NCBI GenBank assembly: GCA_050942695.1
Contig: JBMNNU010000038.1
Location: 1-16,782, forward strand
DNA length: 16,782 nt
Reading direction: 5' to 3'
Source: JBMNNU01 sp050942695
Lineage (GTDB): Bacteria; Chloroflexota; UBA6077
The translations under genes were made by a program, and so were the position numbers. The stretch's first letter is position 1; each line of letters starts with the position of its first letter. Shown in pieces: positions 15,386 through 16,782 of this stretch. The notes under the pieces are model-generated. The model was given only the letters and a program-made list of their open reading frames with translations, was not told the DNA's origin and did not search any database.

Positions 15386-16720
15386 ATGGGTGTTACTCAA
15401 GAGATTGCCCAGTTTACGGCGAAAACGACCTTTAATCAACTCCCACCGGAGGTAGTGCGCGAGAGCAAACGAGCAATCCTGAATTACCTGGGCGTGTCCC
15501 TAGGTGCATCACGGCACGATGTCGTGCGGATCCTAACCGATGCGGCTATAGAGATGGGAGGCCAACCTCAAGCCTCCATCCTGGGATCCGGGATCAAGGT
15601 ATCAGCACTCCAAGCGGCATTGATAAATGGGGCGATGTCTCACGTGCTCGACTACGACGACACACATCTGGATACGATCATCCATCCTACTGGCCCGGCC
15701 TTGTCGTCGGCGCTGCCGCTAGCCGAATGGAAGGGATTGAGCGGGCAAAGGCTGATCACAGCTTTCGCTCTAGGTGCTGAGGTGGAGTTGCGGATAGGTG
15801 CCGCCGTATACCCAGCCCACTACGATATTGGCTGGCATATTACAGGCACCGCGGGCATTTTCGGCGCAGCGGCTGCTGCTGCATCCCTGCTCAAGCTGGA
15901 GGAGGAGCAGCAAGTGTGCGCACTTGGTTTGGCCGGCACACAGGCGTCGGGACTCAGAGAGATGTTCGGCTACATGGCCAAATCGCTGCATGTGGGAAAA
16001 GCGGCATCTAACGGCCTGTCATCCGCGTTACTGGCTCAGAAGGGCTTTACCGCCTCAAAACAGGTGCTGGAGGCGAAACGGGGTTTCTGCTCGGTCCTAG
16101 CCGCCGAGCACGATCTTTCCAAAGCGGTAGATCGATTGGGAGAGAAGTATCTCTTCCTGGAGAACGGTATCAAACCCTACGCATGCGGCGTCGTCATCCA
16201 TCCCACCATCGATGGGATGAGGAGACTTCACAAACGAGAGTCCGTACAAGCATCTCAAGTGCGAGAAATCGAGCTCCGAGTGCACCCGTTGGTTTTAGAG
16301 TTGACGGGCAAGCGGGAGCCGAAGACCGCTTTAGAGGGCAAGTTCAGCATCTACTTCTGCGCGGCGATTGCGCTGATTGAGGGCAACGCCAGGGAATCGC
16401 AATTCACCGATCGGAACGTGCGAAGGAGCGACGTCGTCGCGTTGATGGATCGAGTGAACCCGGTGGTGGATCCAGGCCTGAAGGAGAGCCAGGCGGAGGT
16501 GAGGGTGCGCACCCTAGACGGCCGCGAATTGGTGGAGCGGGTGGAGGCTGCATCCGGCACCCCGGAAAACCCGTTGTCCGACGATGAGCTGGTCGATAAG
16601 GTGATGGATCTGGTGCTGCCTGTGCTGCCCAAGGAGAAAGCCGAGCAGATGGTAGAAGAGGTAGAGTTGCTAGATAAGGCCGAAAACCTGTCACGGTTGA
16701 TCTCCCTGGTTACAGTGTAG
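15386..16720 (+). CDS. MmgE/PrpD family protein (2-methylcitrate dehydratase-like)
   Basis: This 444-residue cytoplasmic protein belongs to the MmgE/PrpD family. The family includes 2-methylcitrate dehydratase, cis-aconitate decarboxylase and an iminodisuccinate epimerase, so the substrate is open. Typical stretches, numbered from ATG 15386, are DYDDTH (89-94), HPTGP (100-104), GWHITGTAG (149-157) and SLHVGKAASNG (200-210). Length fits the family. I choose ATG 15386 because AAAGGAG lies 6-7 bases upstream; an ATG at 15353 in the same frame has no such site and would add 11 basic residues. No citrate synthase or prpB/prpC partner is seen, so a methylcitrate cycle is not supported. It is the only plus-strand gene and diverges from xerD. 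The 62 bases after it hold no terminator I can recognise. Confidence 0.88.
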   Translation: MGVTQEIAQFTAKTTFNQLPPEVVRESKRAILNYLGVSLGASRHDVVRILTDAAIEMGGQPQASILGSGIKVSALQAALINGAMSHVLDYDDTHLDTIIHPTGPALSSALPLAEWKGLSGQRLITAFALGAEVELRIGAAVYPAHYDIGWHITGTAGIFGAAAAAASLLKLEEEQQVCALGLAGTQASGLREMFGYMAKSLHVGKAASNGLSSALLAQKGFTASKQVLEAKRGFCSVLAAEHDLSKAVDRLGEKYLFLENGIKPYACGVVIHPTIDGMRRLHKRESVQASQVREIELRVHPLVLELTGKREPKTALEGKFSIYFCAAIALIEGNARESQFTDRNVRRSDVVALMDRVNPVVDPGLKESQAEVRVRTLDGRELVERVEAASGTPENPLSDDELVDKVMDLVLPVLPKEKAEQMVEEVELLDKAENLSRLISLVTV

Positions 16721-16772
16721 GCGGTTGGCATTTAGGCACAATTGGTGCACTGCAATCTATCGGCGGGGGGTA

Positions 16773-16778
16773 TTGACA
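16773..16778 (+). promoter_or_regulatory. Isolated TTGACA -35-like box at the right edge
   Basis: A perfect -35 consensus sits 4 bases from the window end, so its -10 partner, if any, is outside. It may belong to the next plus-strand gene. Confidence 0.25.
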
Positions 16779-16782
16779 TCGC

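Noticed and set aside
15386..16720. Methylcitrate cycle operon
   Set aside because: Only the MmgE/PrpD-family gene is present; no prpB or prpC or other propionate gene is visible, and the family has several other activities.
1..16782. CRISPR array, riboswitch, insertion sequence, toxin-antitoxin or defence system
   Set aside because: I saw no regularly spaced repeats, transposase, paired small toxin-antitoxin genes or known defence domain; the gaps between genes are all under 300 bases and mostly explained.

Overview
The window looks like ordinary chromosome from a moderately GC-rich bacterium. Uncultured Chloroflexota is my best guess, with low confidence. It rests on protein flavour only: a secreted HExxH protease with an immune-inhibitor-A-like C-terminal half, a GT87-type membrane protein, a MEDS-domain sensor kinase, and a tRNA gene without an encoded CCA end. 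There is no rRNA or other phylogenetic marker. I see no phage, insertion sequence, CRISPR array or plasmid gene. Nearly every gene is on the minus strand; only the last is on the plus strand.

Left part (1-3844), metal transport and membrane protease: a CtpE-like P-type ATPase N-terminus runs off the left edge. Upstream of it on the same strand lies a second P-type ATPase that keeps only its C-terminal half, directly behind a ZIP-family metal transporter. Next come a compact tRNA-Pro(CGG) unit with its own promoter and a 16-bp-stem terminator, and a small HELGH membrane metalloprotease.

Middle (4000-9129), a three-gene phosphorelay. In transcription order it is a receiver-histidine kinase, a very large MEDS-PAS-GAF-PAS-PAS-PAS histidine kinase, and an Rcp1-like single-domain receiver. 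None has a DNA-binding output domain.

Right part (9317-15224): a GT87-type polytopic membrane protein, then an apparent operon of xerC/xerD-type recombinase, HAD-like hydrolase, purine nucleoside phosphorylase and secreted metalloprotease. The xerD / phosphosugar-type enzyme / PNP order recalls the Bacillus ripX-drm-pupG operon, with a HAD protein in the phosphopentomutase position. Divergent to it, on the plus strand, is an MmgE/PrpD-family gene behind a short dyad that may be an operator.

I found no convincing new defence or mobile system. The best items for a second look are the C-half-before-N-half ATPase arrangement, the phosphorelay without an output domain, and the HAD protein in the phosphopentomutase slot.
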